Below, piece by piece: positions 60,744 to 64,000 of a stretch of DNA of 64,000 nt. The notes beneath the pieces were generated by a model. That model was not told where the DNA came from. It saw nothing but the letters and a program-made list of their open reading frames with translations, and did no database searches. A program made the position numbers and the translations under genes. This stretch comes from Erwinia sp. (GTDB lineage: Bacteria > Pseudomonadota > Gammaproteobacteria > Enterobacterales > Enterobacteriaceae): assembly GCA_964016415.1 (NCBI GenBank), contig OZ024666.1, positions 3,143,310 through 3,207,309 of the forward strand, written 5' to 3'. How positions within the stretch are numbered: position 1 is the first letter of the stretch; every line of letters starts with the position of its first letter.

Positions 60744-62593
60744 TTATCGCCACTGCTGGCCATGTTGATCATGGAAAAACAGCGCTGTTACAGGCTATCA
60801 CCGGCATCAATGCCGACCGGCTACCAGAAGAAAAAGCGCGCGGGATGACCATCGACCTGGGATATGCCTACTGGCCTCAACCTGATGGCCGGGTGATCGG
60901 TTTCATTGATGTGCCAGGTCATGAAAAATTTCTCGCCAACATGCTGTGTGGGATGGGAGGCATTGATTACGCTCTGCTGGTGGTCGCTGCAGATGATGGC
61001 ATCATGCCACAGACCCGTGAACATCTGAATATTTTGCAACTGAGCGGCTCCCCTCGTCTCATCGTTGCGATCACAAAAAGTGACCTGGCAGATAGCACAC
61101 AACTTGACCGCGTTGTCACGGCAATCACTACACTGACACAGCAAAGTGGGTGGGAAAGCATCACTCTTTTCATCACCAGCACGACCAGTAAAGCAGGTAT
61201 CAGTGAGCTGGCTGCATTTCTTGGCCAGCTACCGGAACGTCACGTATCAACTGAAAAACCTTTCCGGCTGGCCATTGACCGCGTCTTTAACGTGAAAGGG
61301 GCGGGACTGGTGGTCACAGGTACCGCCCTCTCAGGGGAGATCTGCACCGGAGAGACACTCTGGGTAACAGGGGCAAATCGTCGCGTGAGAATTCGTGGTC
61401 TGCACGCACAAAATCAGCCCTCAACGACAGGACGGGAAGGTGAGCGTATTGCACTCAATATCACCGGAGATATTGAAAAGAGCGACCTGACACGCGGAGA
61501 CTGGTTACTGACGCAACCACCAGCTGAAGCATTTCAACGTGTGATTGTCGAGCTTAACAGCATTAGCCCTCTTAAACAGGGGCAGTCACTTCATCTGCAT
61601 CATGCAGCCAGCCATATTACGGGTCGGGTATCACTGCTCTCTGCAACACTGGCAGAACTGACCCTGGATAATCCCCTCTATCTGGCAGATAACGATCGGC
61701 TGATTCTGCGCGATATCAATGCACAGGAAACGCTGGCGAGTGCCAGGGTTATCCAGCTGACACCAAGAAAGCGCGGCAAACGCCGGCCAGACTACCTGGC
61801 ATGGTTACATGCACTCGCGAGTAGTCAGAGTGAATCGCAACATCTGGCCTTACTGTTACAATCTCAGCCATGCAAAGTTCAGGATCTCTGCTGGGCCAGG
61901 CAACTCTCTGAATCGGCCCTTTTCTCACAGCTTACACCGTTGTCTTATTTACAAGCCGGTGATTATTTGCTGCTGACAGAAAGAGCCAGATACTGGCAGA
62001 ACAAACTGCTGGAGACGCTCAGCCTCTATCATCAGCAACACAGTGACCGCCCCGGGCTGGGTAAAGACAGATTACGCCGAATGTCATTACCGACATTACC
62101 TGATGTGGTTGGTATGTCTCTGATTGAACAATTATCTACTGCCGGGGAATTGAGCAATCGCCTTGGCTGGTTACATCTGCCTGACTTCAGCGTGCGATAT
62201 ACCCCACAAGAGGCCGCTCTCTGGCAACGTATTGCCCCGCTATTCACTGACGATCCCTGGTGGGCAAGGGATTTGGCAAAAGAGCTCCGGCTAGAAGAAA
62301 CCCTGGTGCGTCAGACACTGCATAAAGCAGCACAAGCTGAGCAGATCGTGGCGATCGTAAAAGATCGTTATTATCATCACGATCAAATGGTACGTTTCGC
62401 CAACTTAATCAGATCAAGGGCGGAAAAAGGACAAAATACTATCGCTGCAGACTTCCGTGATGCCCTCGGCACTGGTCGTAAACTGGCAATACAGGTACTG
62501 GAGTTCTTTGATCGTTGCGGATTTACACGGCGCAAAGGGAACGAGCATCTGCTGCGCGATGCTACCCTTTTCATCCGACATATTGATGACTGA
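60740..62593 (+). CDS. selB: Selenocysteine-specific elongation factor SelB
   Basis: 617 residues (E. coli 614). The GTPase domain has AGHVDHGKT (residues 6-14), [10 protein letters not shown] and a TKSDL motif; domains II and III resemble EF-Tu; the C-terminal ~250 residues hold four winged helices that bind SECIS RNA (last one ending [12 protein letters not shown]). It delivers Sec-tRNA at the UGA codon of fdoG, just upstream in this window. Confidence 0.96.
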   Translation: MIIATAGHVDHGKTALLQAITGINADRLPEEKARGMTIDLGYAYWPQPDGRVIGFIDVPGHEKFLANMLCGMGGIDYALLVVAADDGIMPQTREHLNILQLSGSPRLIVAITKSDLADSTQLDRVVTAITTLTQQSGWESITLFITSTTSKAGISELAAFLGQLPERHVSTEKPFRLAIDRVFNVKGAGLVVTGTALSGEICTGETLWVTGANRRVRIRGLHAQNQPSTTGREGERIALNITGDIEKSDLTRGDWLLTQPPAEAFQRVIVELNSISPLKQGQSLHLHHAASHITGRVSLLSATLAELTLDNPLYLADNDRLILRDINAQETLASARVIQLTPRKRGKRRPDYLAWLHALASSQSESQHLALLLQSQPCKVQDLCWARQLSESALFSQLTPLSYLQAGDYLLLTERARYWQNKLLETLSLYHQQHSDRPGLGKDRLRRMSLPTLPDVVGMSLIEQLSTAGELSNRLGWLHLPDFSVRYTPQEAALWQRIAPLFTDDPWWARDLAKELRLEETLVRQTLHKAAQAEQIVAIVKDRYYHHDQMVRFANLIRSRAEKGQNTIAADFRDALGTGRKLAIQVLEFFDRCGFTRRKGNEHLLRDATLFIRHIDD

Positions 62594-62602
62594 GGAGAGG
62601 GT

Positions 62603-63178
62603 ATGAAAACGCGTTGTGGATGGGTCTCTGCCGACCCGATTTACCAGGCCTATCATGATACGGAATGGGGCCGTCCGGAAAAAAAAGCACAACCATTGTT
62701 TGAGATGCTCTGCTTGGAAGCACAGGTCGCAGGGCTATCATGGCTGACGGTGTTAAAAAAGCGTCACCATTACCGTGAAGTTTTTCACCAGTTTGACCCT
62801 CAGACTATCGCACAAATGACAGAAGATGATACTGAACGTCTGCTACTGGATCCCGGGATTATCCGTCACCGGGGAAAAATAGAGGCTATCATTGCCAATG
62901 CTCGCGCATTTCTGGCGATGGAGCATGCAGGTGAACCTTTTGCTGACTTTATCTGGCAGTTTGTGCAGCATACGCCACAACACCACCACTACAGTAATTA
63001 TCGCGATGCGCCAACCACCAGCACGGTCTCTGATGCCATGTCCCGCGCCCTGAAAAAACGTGGCTTTAAGTTCGTTGGATCGACAACCTGCTACTCTTTT
63101 ATGCAGGCCTGCGGCCTGATAAATGATCACGAAATCACCTGTTTCTGTCATCCTGATAATCAGATACAGAGAGCATAA
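62603..63178 (+). CDS. tag: DNA-3-methyladenine glycosylase I Tag
   Basis: 191 residues. It removes 3-methyladenine from alkylated DNA. The N-terminus MKTRCGWVSADP with YHDTEWG and the C-terminal INDHEITCFCHP supply the zinc ligands; GLSWLTVLKKRHHYRE, LLDPGIIRHRGKIEA and KKRGFKFVGSTTCYSFMQ match E. coli Tag. AGGAGAGGGT precedes the ATG. It lies 9 bases after selB, so it may be co-transcribed; in E. coli tag lies in the nearby yia region. Confidence 0.94.
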   Translation: MKTRCGWVSADPIYQAYHDTEWGRPEKKAQPLFEMLCLEAQVAGLSWLTVLKKRHHYREVFHQFDPQTIAQMTEDDTERLLLDPGIIRHRGKIEAIIANARAFLAMEHAGEPFADFIWQFVQHTPQHHHYSNYRDAPTTSTVSDAMSRALKKRGFKFVGSTTCYSFMQACGLINDHEITCFCHPDNQIQRA

Positions 63179-63357
63179 CAGACAGTTAACCTATTTTAAG
63201 CACACTGTAGTGACATCCGTTTTTTGCCGCACCAGGTTACATTTGACACATGCGCTGAGGAGCAAAAAGGTCTATAACTGTAACCTACATCATCGTAACA
63301 GCCCGTTGCAAAACCGGCGTAAAACAACTCAATGACGTTACCGATAAGGAAAACCCC

Positions 63358-64000
63358 ATGAAACCGACCGTGGTGTTATATAAGACGTTACCCGATGATT
63401 TATATCAGCAACTCTGTAACCACTGTCATGTGGTCGCCGTCGATAATCTGACTGACGACGTGCTCCTGCAGCAGGCAGAACACTTTCAGCGAGCCGAAGG
63501 TTTGCTCGGTGCTGGAGGCAAAATTAATGCGCCTTTTCTGGAGAAAATGCCACATCTTCGCGCCGTTTCCACCATCTCGGTCGGATACGACAATATTGAT
63601 GTTACGGCACTGAATGCACGTAAGATTGCTTTAATGCATACCCCAACGGTATTGACGGATACGGTTGCCGACACCATGGTGGCATTGATGCTTGCCACAT
63701 CAAGACGCGTGGTAGAACTGGCTGAACGAGTCAAAGCCGGTCTGTGGCAACACAGTGTCAGTGCTGACTGGTTCGGTACCGATGTCCATCACAAGACGAT
63801 AGGTATTTTAGGCATGGGCCGTATTGGTATGGCGCTGGCACAACGCGCCCATCACGGGTTCAATATGCCAGTACTCTACCACGCAAGGAAAAAACACCCG
63901 GAAGCAGAGAGTCGTTTTTCCGCCCGCTATTGTGATCTTGATACGCTGCTGAAAAATGCTGATTTTCTCTGTATCACCTTGCCACTCACTGCAGAAACCC
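63358..64000 (+). CDS. ghrB: Glyoxylate/hydroxypyruvate/2-ketogluconate reductase GhrB (3' end outside window)
   Basis: The first 214 residues of a D-2-hydroxyacid dehydrogenase starting [19 protein letters not shown], close to E. coli GhrB (YiaE, about 324 residues). [17 protein letters not shown] is the substrate-side segment and [15 protein letters not shown] the NADPH-binding motif. The catalytic His is beyond the window. AAGGA lies nine bases upstream of the ATG. It lies 180 bases after tag. Confidence 0.92.
   Translation, partial: MKPTVVLYKTLPDDLYQQLCNHCHVVAVDNLTDDVLLQQAEHFQRAEGLLGAGGKINAPFLEKMPHLRAVSTISVGYDNIDVTALNARKIALMHTPTVLTDTVADTMVALMLATSRRVVELAERVKAGLWQHSVSADWFGTDVHHKTIGILGMGRIGMALAQRAHHGFNMPVLYHARKKHPEAESRFSARYCDLDTLLKNADFLCITLPLTAET

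Overview
The window reads as a chromosomal segment of a gamma-proteobacterium of the order Enterobacterales. The evidence is near full-length matches, in familiar neighbourhoods, to yhjJ, yhjK/hmsP, dppABCDF, eptB, bioABFCD, yiaF, yibL, sodA, fdhD, fdoGHI-fdhE, selAB, tag and ghrB. The genus cannot be fixed by eye. Core genes are intact, but many accessory genes are broken, which suggests a lineage shedding genes after a change of niche.

Layout. 1-10.6 kb: YhjJ (cut by the window edge), a degenerate HmsP-type protein without GGDEF, the dipeptide importer operon dppABCDF and the lipid A Kdo phosphoethanolamine transferase EptB, all on the minus strand. 10.8-12.3 kb: Ohr and its regulator OhrR with two matching operator-like sites, then a second MarR-type regulator. 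12.4-16.3 kb: an eroding yfaS-yfaQ-yfaP locus, each gene carrying a lesion. 16.4-16.8 kb: a small RcnB-like periplasmic protein. 17.2-26.0 kb: an accessory catabolic island (flavin monooxygenase, RidA, DUF1028, M20 deacylase, LysR, amino-acid ABC importer, class II aldolase, D-2-hydroxyacid dehydrogenase); its permease has an in-frame amber codon. 26.1-31.1 kb: bioA and bioBFCD around a BirA operator. 31.2-33.1 kb: an MBL-fold hydrolase and a frameshifted LysR regulator. 33.4-38.8 kb: a second BirA operator between a thiolase / AMP-ligase / nitroreductase operon and an ECF-type biotin uptake operon bioYMN ending in a DUF1284 gene. 39.0-46.3 kb: a decayed region with a truncated, frameshifted Ig-repeat adhesin, an IS3-family element at a deletion junction, remnants of type II secretion genes gspD and gspC, and a frameshifted membrane-tethered winged-helix regulator. 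46.3-47.5 kb is AT-rich and gene-free. 47.5-51.5 kb: YiaF, YibL and a sugar-type ABC importer remnant (intact ATPase, permease with three stop codons) downstream of three tandem MetJ boxes. 51.8-64 kb: sodA, fdhD, the selenoprotein formate dehydrogenase operon with a SECIS element, selA-selB, tag and ghrB (cut by the window edge).

How the parts work together. FdoGHI, FdhD, FdhE, SelA and SelB form a nearly complete aerobic formate dehydrogenase and selenocysteine module; selC and selD must lie elsewhere. The two BirA boxes tie biotin synthesis, biotin uptake and an unassigned acyl-CoA-type operon into one biotin-starvation response. The catabolic island looks like uptake and breakdown of an N-acylated or otherwise conjugated amino acid, but the substrate is unknown. 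The frameshifts are all explained by loss of one base, often in homopolymer runs, so assembly error should be excluded for those; the in-frame stop codons in yfaS, yfaQ and the two permeases cannot be explained that way.
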